DNA of 64,000 nucleotides, taken from JAHEJJ01 sp965212205 (lineage in GTDB: Bacteria; Bacteroidota; Bacteroidia; Flavobacteriales; Flavobacteriaceae). The stretch is from assembly GCA_965212205.1 (NCBI GenBank), contig CBDBUX010000006.1, positions 96,585-160,584 of the forward strand, written 5' to 3'. The notes under the pieces are model-generated. The model ran no database searches. It was not told the DNA's origin and saw only the letters and a list, made by a program, of their open reading frames with translations. The translations under genes were made by a program, and so were the position numbers. This document shows, one piece after another, positions 53,230-61,913 of the stretch; the stretch's first letter is position 1, and every line of letters starts with the position of its first letter.

Positions 53230-53923
53230 ATAAGCTCTGTTTTATGGTATCCTTCGCCAGACGCAAAACTTTTTCTAATTGCTGCTCCAGATTTATTTCA
53301 CTATTATCAATTTCAACAGCGTCTTCTGCCTTTTTTAGAGGTGAAAACTCTCTATGCGAATCAATATAGTCGCGCTCACGAATATTTTTCAACACCTGCT
53401 CATAAACCACCTGCTCACCCCTGCCCTGGAGTTCATCGAACCTGCGTCTTGCTCTTACATCGGGACTGGCCGTAAGAAATATTTTCAACTCCGCATCCGG
53501 GAAGACTACGGTTCCGATATCCCGACCGTCCATCACAATTCCTTTATCCTTACCCATACCACGCTGTAATTCCACCAGTTTTTCACGTATTTCGCGTATC
53601 ACCGCCACCTTGCTCACTCGTTCAGAAACCTCCATACTTCTGATTTCCTTTTCAACATTTTCGCCATTCATATGAATTTCAGAGTACCCGAGACGGGGAT
53701 CGAAAACAAAGTTGAGTTGGATTTCCGGTAAATGTGCTACTAAAGATTTCAGTTCGGGATCCTCTTCATCGAAGAGATCATTGTGAATAGCATACAAAGT
53801 TACGGCCCTGTACATTGCACCGCTGTCAACATAAATATACTCCAGTGCGTTAGCCAGTTGGCGGGCAACAGTGCTCTTACCGGTAGATGAGAACCCGTCA
53901 ATAGCAATTGTAATCTTCGTCAT
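53228..53923 (-). CDS. cmk: Cytidylate kinase
   Basis: This 231-residue kinase phosphorylates CMP and dCMP. It has the P-loop IDGFSSTGKST at 9-19, YVDSGAMYRAVT, and VMDGRDIGTVVFPDA. It follows lon on the same strand after a 90-base gap. Confidence 0.96.
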   Translation of the reverse strand: MTKITIAIDGFSSTGKSTVARQLANALEYIYVDSGAMYRAVTLYAIHNDLFDEEDPELKSLVAHLPEIQLNFVFDPRLGYSEIHMNGENVEKEIRSMEVSERVSKVAVIREIREKLVELQRGMGKDKGIVMDGRDIGTVVFPDAELKIFLTASPDVRARRRFDELQGRGEQVVYEQVLKNIRERDYIDSHREFSPLKKAEDAVEIDNSEINLEQQLEKVLRLAKDTIKQSL

Positions 53924-54013
53924 ACTATAAAAATAAGCAGAATAGAACGATTCTGTTTAAAGCTACCATCTATTAAAGTTGATCAACGGATTACGAACTA
54001 AAAAGCAAATTAG

Positions 54014-56481
54014 CTATAACTTTTTGGCATTGCGAACCTTTTGGTCAGTAATAGCCTTTTCAATTACCTCAGCCATTTCCGTAACATAATGGAAGGTAAG
54101 TCCTTTCAGATATTCCGGTTTTATATCCAAAATATCCTTCTCATTATCCTTACAGAGAATGATCTCCTTAATACGGGCCCTTTTTGCAGCAAGGATTTTT
54201 TCCTTGATCCCGCCAACGGGCAATACTTTACCTCTTAAGGTTATCTCTCCTGTCATGGCCAAACTTTTCTTCACTTTCCGTTGAGTAAAGAGCGATACCA
54301 GCGAGGTAAGCATGGCGATCCCGGCACTTGGGCCATCCTTAGGAGTTGCCCCTTCCGGAACATGGATATGAACATTATAGCGATCGAAAATAAGCGGGTC
54401 TATTTCAAAACGATCGGCATTGGACTTTATATATTCCAGTGCAATTGTAGCCGATTCCTTCATTACCTTACCCAGGTTCCCGGTTATATTCAGACTTCCC
54501 TTTCCCCTGGAAAGAATAGATTCTATAAACAGGATATCACCTCCAACACTGGTCCAGGCTAAACCTGTAACCACACCGGCCACCTGATTATTTTCATATT
54601 TATCCCTTTCGAGTCGTGCAGGTCCTAATACTTTTTCGATGTCTTCGTTGCTCACCGTAATGTTGTACTCTTCTTCCACCGCAATAGATTTTGCGGCATA
54701 CCGTACCATTTTGGCAAGCTGTTTTTCCAATCCGCGGACCCCCGATTCACGGGTATAGCCCTCAACGATCTTTTCGAGCTGGCGTTTACCTATTTTCAGG
54801 TCTTTGGAGGTTAAGCCGTGCTCCTTGAGTTGTTTAGGAAGCAAATGCCGTTTACCGATCTCCACTTTTTCCTCAATAGTGTAACCGGTTACATTAATAA
54901 TCTCCATCCTATCTCTTAAGGCCGGTTGTATAGAAGAAAGATTGTTTGCCGTGGCGATGAACATCACCTTGGAAAGATCATAGCCCAGTTCAAGGAAATT
55001 GTCGTGAAATTCACTGTTTTGCTCCGGATCCAGCACTTCTAACATGGCTGAAGACGGATCGCCCTGATAGGAACTCGATAACTTATCGATTTCATCGAGA
55101 ATAAAAACCGGATTTGATGTGCCCGCCTTTTTAATACTCTGTAAAATACGCCCGGGCATGGCCCCAATATAAGTCTTCCTGTGTCCGCGAATTTCCGCTT
55201 CATCTCTCATACCACCCAGCGACATTCTTACATATTCTCTACCCAAAGCCTCAGCAACAGACTTACCCAAAGAGGTTTTCCCTACTCCAGGAGGTCCAAA
55301 AAGGCAAAGGATGGGCGATTTCATATCACCTCTGAGCTTTAGCACTGCCAGGTATTCTATGATCCTTCTTTTTACATCTTCCAAACCGTAATGATCCCGA
55401 TCTAAAATGCGCTGAGCGCGTTTAAGATCGAATTGATCTTTGCTGAATTCGTCCCAGGGAAGGTCGAGATAGAGATCCAGATAATTTCGCTGAATAGAAT
55501 ATTCGGCTACCTGTGGATTCATGCGTTGCATTTTAGCCAGTTCCTTGTTAAAATGCTCTTCAACATTCTCGCTCCACTTCTTCTTTTTTGCTTTCACTTG
55601 CATTTCCTGAATTTCCTCGTCGTAGGAAACACCCCCAAGTTCCTCCTGGATAGTTTTCATCTGCTGATGCAGGAAATATTCTCGCTGTTGCTGATCCAGA
55701 TCGCTCCTTACCTTTGATTGAATATCTTTTTGAAGCTCTAACTTCTGGTATTCGACATTCATATATTTTAAGGTGGTAAGCGCTCTTTCCTGTAGATCTC
55801 CAATGGCCAGCAATTCCTGTTTCTCATTTACATCCAGATTCAGGTTCGAGGAGACAAAATTGATCAGGAAGGAATTGCTCTGAATGTTTTTAATAGCAAA
55901 CGAGGCCTCAGAAGGCAGGTTCGGATTCTCCTTGATGATCTTCAGGGCTAATTCCCTGATACCTTCAATGATAGCTAAAAACTCTTTGTCATCTGTAAAG
56001 GGTCTTATTTCCTCTGCTTCTCTCACTACGGCGGTCATATAGGGCTGCTCGGTAAGCATTTCCGAAATTTCAAAGCGCTTTTTCCCTTGCAGGATTACCG
56101 TAGTATTACCATCGGGCATTTTCAGAACCCTTAGTATTCGGGCTACGGTGCCAAGTCTGTGTATATCCTTAATTCCAGGATTTTCAGTCTCTTCATCCTT
56201 TTGTGCCACTACCCGATCACTTTAGACCCCTTGTTCGCATCCTTTATAAGATTTATAGAGGTATCCCTTCCGGCAGTAATAGGTATAACTACCCCGGGGA
56301 AAAGAACAGTATTTCTAAGTGGTAATATCGGCAAGGTTTGCGGAAGCGTTTCATTGTTCATTTCCTCCTCGTCTTCCGGTGTAAGCAAGGGAATTAATTC
56401 GGAATCTTCCTCAATTCCCTGTAACGACATATTGTCAAAATTTGAAACTTTAAATTCTCCCATATCATTATAATCGGTCAT
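54014..56481 (-). CDS. lon: Lon protease, frameshifted near the N-terminus
   Basis: The N-terminal piece (56481-56209, 90 residues) ends ...LIKDANKGSKVIG and a TAG. In another frame, VVAQKDEETENPG... continues to 54014. One missing G near 56212-56214 explains the break; repaired, the protein has about 822 residues, normal for Lon. Domains are N-terminal substrate domain (LPILPLRNTVLFPG), AAA+ with GPPGVGKT and VFILDEIDK, and a protease domain with catalytic Ser in PKDGPSAGIAM and Lys in GGIKEK. Lon degrades damaged and regulatory proteins. The second piece could start at GTG 56209, which overlaps the TAG. Sequencing error is the likeliest cause. Confidence 0.9.
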
Positions 56482-56671
56482 TCTGTCATCTACAGACTGA
56501 ATGTAAACGTAAATTCATTTTTGATTCCGCCATAAAATACTGGAAATAAGAGTTGCAGTGTATTTCAGGCGCTTTTCTTTACCTCGATAGCGCAATTCTT
56601 ATGCCAACTAAATTTATTTTCAAAAAAACTGTAACAATCAATATATTGGATCATCTATAAGACAAAGCATT

Positions 56672-56679
56672 TACTTTTG
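56672..56679 (+). promoter_or_regulatory. -7-like box overlapping the sigma factor start
   Basis: TACTTTTG fully matches TAnnTTTG; a TTG lies 23 bases upstream (56646-56648). The TTG that starts the sigma gene is the last three bases of the box, so the two readings conflict. Confidence 0.35.
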
Positions 56680-57228
56680 AGCCGAAATAGTGAAAATATA
56701 AACACCCTTTTAGAAAGGTGTCTGGAAGGTAGGCAAAGCGCCCAGATGGAAGTGTACAACCGGTATTACAAAGCAATGTACAACATCTCCGTAAGGATCG
56801 TTAAGGATAGCGCAGAAGCCGAAGATATAATGCAGGAATCGTTTTTAAAAGCATTTACCAAACTGAATACATTTAAAGGCGAAGTCACCTTCGGAGCATG
56901 GTTAAAGCGAATAGTGATCAATAATAGTATTTACCACTATAGAAAGCAACAACAGAGAAATGAGACATCAATTGAGGATAAATTATACAAGGTCGAAGAT
57001 AATGATGGGATTGTTTCGGATCATGAGAGTACAAAGCGAAAGGCTCAAAAAGTGATGGAAACCATGAGCCAGCTAAAAGACAATTACAGAGTTTCTTTGA
57101 CCTTACATCTTATTGAAGGTTACGATTATGAAGAGATCAGTGAGATTATGGATATCAGTTATGCGAACTGTAGAACCATGATTTCGAGAGCCAAGGAAAG
57201 TTTAAGAAAAAAAATGATAACTGCTTGA
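56677..57228 (+). CDS. ECF-type RNA polymerase sigma factor
   Basis: This 183-residue protein has sigma region 2 (AMYNISVRIVKDSAEAEDIMQESFLKAF), a linker, and region 4 (LKDNYRVSLTLHLIEGYDYEEISEIMDISYANCRTMISRAKESL). The only usable upstream start is TTG at 56677; the next ATG falls inside region 2. The downstream gene overlaps its stop region, and the operon encodes a putative membrane anti-sigma and two surface proteins, as in envelope-stress regulons. Confidence 0.88.
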   Translation: MSRNSENINTLLERCLEGRQSAQMEVYNRYYKAMYNISVRIVKDSAEAEDIMQESFLKAFTKLNTFKGEVTFGAWLKRIVINNSIYHYRKQQQRNETSIEDKLYKVEDNDGIVSDHESTKRKAQKVMETMSQLKDNYRVSLTLHLIEGYDYEEISEIMDISYANCRTMISRAKESLRKKMITA

Positions 57229-57230
57229 TT

Positions 57231-57797
57231 ATGAGTTATAAAAACGAAAATATAGACGAATTATTCAACAAGCTGCAAGGATCCTTTGATATAGCCGAGC
57301 CTAGCGAAGGACATCGGGAACGTTTCCAGGAGAAACTGAATCGGTCTAAAGGTGTGGTAACACTGAACCCAAATAAAAGGAATTGGTGGAAACCGCTTTC
57401 GATTGCGGCAAGCATCGCCCTGCTGGTTAGTTTTGGCATAGGTTATTTCGGGAACGAATCTTCTATAGAAGAACAGGTAGCCGAGATATCCCCTGAGGCC
57501 TCACAAACACATTTTTATTTTGCCAATCTCATTGAAGAACAAGTCCGTGAACTGGAGGAACAGAGCAGTCCGGAAACGAGGAAAATTATCGATGACGCAT
57601 TGATGCAATTAGAGAAACTAGAAGAAAATTATAAACAACTCGAGAGCGATTTACTGGAAGGTGGCGACAGTAAATTGATATTAAGTGCCATGATTACCAA
57701 CTTTCAGACAAGGATAGCCCTTTTGGAAGAGGTGATGAGTCAGATAAACACAATCAAAAACGTAAAATCATACAATGATGAGAACTATACTATTTAA
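57231..57797 (+). CDS. Putative membrane anti-sigma factor
   Basis: This 188-residue protein has a soluble N-terminal part, one membrane segment (about 49-69, WWKPLSIAASIALLVSFGIGY) and a coiled-coil-like extracytoplasmic part (EEQVRELEEQSSPETRKIIDDALMQLEKLEENY). Position directly after an ECF sigma gene and topology suggest an anti-sigma factor, but no zinc anti-sigma motif is seen. ATG 57231 was chosen over TTG 57225. The 3' end overlaps the next gene by 23 bases. Confidence 0.7.
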   Translation: MSYKNENIDELFNKLQGSFDIAEPSEGHRERFQEKLNRSKGVVTLNPNKRNWWKPLSIAASIALLVSFGIGYFGNESSIEEQVAEISPEASQTHFYFANLIEEQVRELEEQSSPETRKIIDDALMQLEKLEENYKQLESDLLEGGDSKLILSAMITNFQTRIALLEEVMSQINTIKNVKSYNDENYTI

Positions 57798-58869
57798 ATA
57801 TTTCATAGTAGCGCTTCTGGCATCCCCCACAGTTCTTATGGCCGGTGGAGGGCAACTAAAAGGCAAGCATACAAAGGAAAAAACGATCAAGAAAGAATTC
57901 AACGTGGAGGCAAGTGCCTTACTGAAAGTAAGAAACAGTTATGGCAATATCACCATGACCTCCTGGGATCAGAACAGAGTGGAAATAGAGGTCCACATAA
58001 AAACTAACGGGAACAACGAGGAGAAGGTCCAACAGCGTTTAGATGATATCAACGTTGAATTCGAAGCCACTAATACTATGGTATCGGCCAAAACCCTGTT
58101 CAGTAAAAAAGGAAACAGCTGGGGATGGAACTGGGGACGTAAAAACAATATAAACGTACAGGTGAACTATACCATTAAACTCCCGGTGAAGAACAGTGTT
58201 CATATTAACAACGATTATGGTAATATAAGCCTGGACCGTATTGATGGTCATGCCAAGATTAGCTGTGACTACGGCAGGCTCGATATCGGCGAACTAAGGG
58301 GCAGGAATAATGAATTAAATTTTGACTATACCTCTAAATCTAATTTTGGTTACGTAAACAGTGCAGAAATAAATGCCGATTATTCCGGTTTTACCATTGA
58401 AAAAGCAGGAGACCTGGTTTTACATGCCGATTATACAAATAGTACCATCAACCAGATGCAGAATCTTGATTATTCTACCGATTATGGTAATTTAGAAGTA
58501 GGTGAAGCCGAAAACATCCAGGGAAACGGTGATTATATAAAAGTACAGCTGGGAACAATTCACGGCAATGTAGATATTAATGCAGATTATGGTTCAGTCC
58601 ATATCGACAGGATGGCAGAGGATGCCGGCAGTATCAATATCAGAACCGATTATACCGGAATAAAGATAGGCTACGACGCGAATTACAGCTTTGATTTTGA
58701 AATCACCACAGAATACGCCGGAGTTAAGGGCAAGGAAGATTTTGAAGTCAACATCAGCAAAGAACGCTCCAACGAACGTTATTATAAAGGTTATTACAGA
58801 ACTGAAAATAGCGGTAATAACGTGAATATCACCTCAGATTATGGAAGTATTACCTTTTTCAAAAACTAA
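57775..58869 (+). CDS. Exported DUF4097-type beta-repeat protein
   Basis: This 364-residue protein has a signal peptide (about 1-23). The body is a beta-helix-like series with repeated D-Y-G/D-Y-T units (NNDYGNISL, SCDYGRLDI, NADYSGFTI, HADYTNSTI, STDYGNLEV, NADYGSVHI, RTDYTGIKI, TSDYGSITF). This is the form of DUF4097 putative adhesins. A second ATG follows the first directly. Co-transcribed with the sigma pair. Confidence 0.8.
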   Translation: MMRTILFKYFIVALLASPTVLMAGGGQLKGKHTKEKTIKKEFNVEASALLKVRNSYGNITMTSWDQNRVEIEVHIKTNGNNEEKVQQRLDDINVEFEATNTMVSAKTLFSKKGNSWGWNWGRKNNINVQVNYTIKLPVKNSVHINNDYGNISLDRIDGHAKISCDYGRLDIGELRGRNNELNFDYTSKSNFGYVNSAEINADYSGFTIEKAGDLVLHADYTNSTINQMQNLDYSTDYGNLEVGEAENIQGNGDYIKVQLGTIHGNVDINADYGSVHIDRMAEDAGSINIRTDYTGIKIGYDANYSFDFEITTEYAGVKGKEDFEVNISKERSNERYYKGYYRTENSGNNVNITSDYGSITFFKN

Positions 58870-58893
58870 AAATTTAAACGAATAAACTATATC

Positions 58894-59622
58894 ATGAAAA
58901 AAATCATAACACTAACGCTAGCCCTTACTGCATTGACAATGGTAAGCGCCCAATGGAAAAAAGTAAAAGGCAATGGGAAGGTCGTCACTATCGAAAGGTC
59001 TACCGCCGATTATAATCAGGTTGCAGTAGCCGGATGGTTCGATGTTGAACTTGTAGACGGTGACGAAGGAAGCCTTAAAATTAGAGGTGAGGAAAACCTT
59101 TTGGAGTACATTAAAACTGAGGTAAAAGACGACAAACTTGTTATTAAAGTTAAAAAAGGTGTCAATCTAAAACCTTCATCCTGGGGTAGTGATGGTGGTA
59201 TTTTAGTAACAGTACCTGTGGAGAGTATATCTTCTGTTTCCCTTTCAGGTTCAGGTGATGTTGTCTCAAAGACTGTACTGAAGGCCGATTCTTTTGAAAC
59301 CAAATTATCAGGATCTGGCGATGTAAGCATAAAAGTGGAAGCTGATGAGGTAGTTGCATCACTTTCTGGTTCGGGCGATGTAGATCTCAGCGGAAGTGCA
59401 GGCAATTTCGTGGTCAAAGTTTCGGGTTCAGGAGACGTAAAAGCCTTCGATCTGAGTGCCAATACCGTAGAGGCTACGATCTCTGGATCTGCAGATGTAA
59501 AGGTTACTGCAAAGGAGATGCTCTATGCCAGGGTTTCGGGTTCAGGAGATATTGAATATAGAGGGAATCCAACAAAAATAGATAGCAAGGCCTCCGGATC
59601 AGGAGAAATATCCAAGGGGTAA
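58894..59622 (+). CDS. Exported DUF2807 (head GIN) domain protein
   Basis: This 242-residue protein has a signal peptide (about 1-19) and a beta-helix body with recurring SGSGDV units spaced about 20 residues apart. It begins with the FDVELVDG(D)EGSLKIRGEENLL region typical of DUF2807. Probable surface protein; no enzyme motif. It is the last gene of the sigma operon and is followed by a terminator. Confidence 0.85.
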   Translation: MKKIITLTLALTALTMVSAQWKKVKGNGKVVTIERSTADYNQVAVAGWFDVELVDGDEGSLKIRGEENLLEYIKTEVKDDKLVIKVKKGVNLKPSSWGSDGGILVTVPVESISSVSLSGSGDVVSKTVLKADSFETKLSGSGDVSIKVEADEVVASLSGSGDVDLSGSAGNFVVKVSGSGDVKAFDLSANTVEATISGSADVKVTAKEMLYARVSGSGDIEYRGNPTKIDSKASGSGEISKG

Positions 59623-59646
59623 AAAAACAGATCAAAAAACAAATCG

Positions 59647-60993
59647 CTAAGGTAGCCCGGAATTCTTATTCCGGGTTTTTTTATGTACACGGGTCAATAA
59701 GATCGCTCCGCACAGGAAAAACAAACCAAGGAAAATTGCCGCATTGCGCATACTTCCTGTAAGTTGAGCCACCAGGCCATATAGAAAAGTACCGATTACT
59801 ATCCCAATTTTTTCCGACACATCATAAAAGCTGAAAAATGAAGTTGTATCGATCGTTTGAGGTAAGAACTTTGAATAGGTAGATCTGGAGAGGGCCTGGA
59901 TCCCACCCATGACCAATCCAACGAATGCGGCGGCTATATAGAACTCCATGGGGGAAACCAAAAAATAAGCATAGATACAAATGCCAATCCATAACACATT
60001 TATTACGATCAATGTTCTAATATTCCCGAAAACCTCAGAAGCTCTGGCCGTTAGTGTAGCACCAATTATCGCCACAAGCTGAATGACCAGAATACTTGTG
60101 ATCAATCCGAGTGTCCGTTGATTATCGGATCCCCAATCTATTTCCTCCTCTCCAAAGTAAGTGGCAATCAGCATCACCGTCTGAACGGCCATACTATAGA
60201 TAAAAAACGCAATCAGGAATCTTTTAAGTTGGATTTCATTGCCCATCTGGCGCCAGACCCCTTTTAATTCCCTAAAGCCATTGAGGATAACCTTTTGTCG
60301 CTTTCCTTCACGCCTGTTCCCTTTCGGTAAATGGAAGAAGGTGTACTGACTAAAAAGTATCCACCATATACCAACAGATACAAAAGATAGTTTCATCGCT
60401 TTCATTTCAGCCCCTTCAAATTCATCTCCTGTGATTCCGAAAATATCAGGATACATGACCATCAACAAATTGAAAACAAGTAGCAAGACGCTTCCCAAAT
60501 AACCCATGGAATACCCCTTTGCACTTATCCGGTCTTGTTGCTCGGGAAATGCAATATCGGGGAGATAGGAATTACTGATTGCAAAACTCACCCAAAACCC
60601 CACAAGGCCAAAAAAATAAAAAGTAAGTCCGAGATAAATATTCTCGAGGGAAAACCAATAAAGCCCTATACATGAAACTGCACCGAGGTAGCAGAAGAAC
60701 TGCATAAAAACCTTTTTGTTTCCGAGGTAATCGGCAATACCAGAAATAAGCGGGGTGATAAGGGCGATAAACAAAAAAGCAGAAGAAGTTACATAACTGA
60801 TCAATGGAGCCCTGGCTATTTCGCCACCAAAAACTGCAATTTTCTCTATGTCTGCAGCCCTGAAAAGCGCGCCATAAAAGATTGGAAAAACGGCCGAAGC
60901 GATAACCAGACTATAAACAGAATTAGCCCAGTCGTAAAAGGCCCAGGCATTGAGCAGTTTTTTACTTCCTTTAATAGGGATTCGTATAGCCAT
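59647..60993 (-). CDS. MFS transporter, UMF1/Atg22-like
   Basis: This 448-residue membrane protein has about twelve hydrophobic segments and the family start LNAWAFYDWANSVYSLVI. The LSRSTYSKFLP segment is typical of the second half. It is related to vacuole effluxers of amino acids, but the substrate here is unknown. Its 3' end is shared with a terminator for the opposite strand, and an 11-base inverted repeat lies just before its ATG. Confidence 0.87.
   Translation of the reverse strand: MAIRIPIKGSKKLLNAWAFYDWANSVYSLVIASAVFPIFYGALFRAADIEKIAVFGGEIARAPLISYVTSSAFLFIALITPLISGIADYLGNKKVFMQFFCYLGAVSCIGLYWFSLENIYLGLTFYFFGLVGFWVSFAISNSYLPDIAFPEQQDRISAKGYSMGYLGSVLLLVFNLLMVMYPDIFGITGDEFEGAEMKAMKLSFVSVGIWWILFSQYTFFHLPKGNRREGKRQKVILNGFRELKGVWRQMGNEIQLKRFLIAFFIYSMAVQTVMLIATYFGEEEIDWGSDNQRTLGLITSILVIQLVAIIGATLTARASEVFGNIRTLIVINVLWIGICIYAYFLVSPMEFYIAAAFVGLVMGGIQALSRSTYSKFLPQTIDTTSFFSFYDVSEKIGIVIGTFLYGLVAQLTGSMRNAAIFLGLFFLCGAILLTRVHKKTRNKNSGLP
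59655..59682 (+). terminator. Terminator of the sigma-DUF2807 operon
   Basis: CCCGGAAT/ATTCCGGG with a four-base loop and seven T residues. It overlaps the last codons of the convergent MFS gene, which read NKNSGLP there. Confidence 0.85.
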
Positions 60994-60999
60994 AAGAAC

Positions 61000-61027
61000 A
61001 AAAGCTGTTCATCAGGGAACAGCTTTT
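61000..61027 (-). terminator. Hairpin between the M48 and MFS genes
   Basis: AAAAGCTGTTC pairs perfectly with GAACAGCTTTT around ATCAGG. On the minus strand it follows the M48 stop by about 40 bases and ends 6 bases before the MFS ATG; the T tract is short (TTTTGTT). It could end the M48 transcript or occlude MFS translation. Confidence 0.6.
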
Positions 61028-61067
61028 AAGATACACATTCCAAAAGTCGGTAAGGACTTAATGTTAT

Positions 61068-61877
61068 TTATTTAAAACTTGTTACTCCGTATTTGCGCGC
61101 CTCCTCTTTGGCCTGTGGTATCCACTGGGTGAGATTGGCAATACGTGTATCACTTGAAGGGTGGGTGCTGAGAAACTCGGGAGGTGCTTGCCCGCCTGCA
61201 TTTGCCTTCATACGTCTCCATAGCTCCGGAGCTTCTTCCGGATTATATCCTGCGATAGCCATAATTTGCAGTCCAATTCTGTCTGCTTCGGTCTCATGAC
61301 TTCGGCTAAAAGGTAGCATAAGTCCAACAGAAGAACCCAATCCATACGCCATATTGAAGGTGTCCCTCGCCCTTGGATCATTGATCGCTACATTGCCAGC
61401 AACGGCACCAAGTTGCTGGAGTGTACCGGCACTCATACGCTGAGCTCCATGATCTGCCAGGGCATGTGCTACTTCATGTCCCATGACCACTGCAACACCG
61501 GTTTCAGACTGGGCAATAGGTAATATGCCTGTATAAAAAACAATCTTTCCCCCGGGCATACACCATGCATTTGCCAAGGTGTCTTTTACCAGCTTATAGT
61601 CCCATCGGTAGTCTTTTAAGTATCCTGCATAACCATTGGCATTGAGCCAGCGTTCCGCAGCAGAAGATATCCGTTGTCCTACCCTGGTAATCATTCTGGC
61701 CTCGTCGGAATCTTCAATGACATTATTTTCCGTAAGAAACTGGTCGTACTGCGAGAAGGCCATCGGAAATATCTGGCTGTTCGGATAAAAATTTAATGTC
61801 TTCTGGCCGGTAAACGGATTCACCTTACAGGCGGTAACACCTAAAAAAATCAATATTATTAAAAGACATTTTTTCAT
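61068..61877 (-). CDS. M48 family metalloprotease lipoprotein
   Basis: This 269-residue protein has a lipobox GVTAC (Cys17) and a zinc site: H134, E135 and H138 in GHEVAHA, with E195 in ETEAD. It resembles the periplasmic BepA/LoiP group that clears misfolded outer membrane proteins. It lies 36 bases downstream of the GH31 gene on the same strand. Confidence 0.9.
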   Translation of the reverse strand: MKKCLLIILIFLGVTACKVNPFTGQKTLNFYPNSQIFPMAFSQYDQFLTENNVIEDSDEARMITRVGQRISSAAERWLNANGYAGYLKDYRWDYKLVKDTLANAWCMPGGKIVFYTGILPIAQSETGVAVVMGHEVAHALADHGAQRMSAGTLQQLGAVAGNVAINDPRARDTFNMAYGLGSSVGLMLPFSRSHETEADRIGLQIMAIAGYNPEEAPELWRRMKANAGGQAPPEFLSTHPSSDTRIANLTQWIPQAKEEARKYGVTSFK

Positions 61878-61913
61878 TTTCTAAAATTTATCCGATCAAA
61901 ATACAAAATTTTA

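Noticed and set aside
56207..56211. Programmed frameshift or coupled re-initiation in lon
   Set aside because: There is no slippery heptamer or downstream stem of the usual kind, and lon is not known to use frameshifting; an indel is simpler. Kept only as an alternative in the finding.
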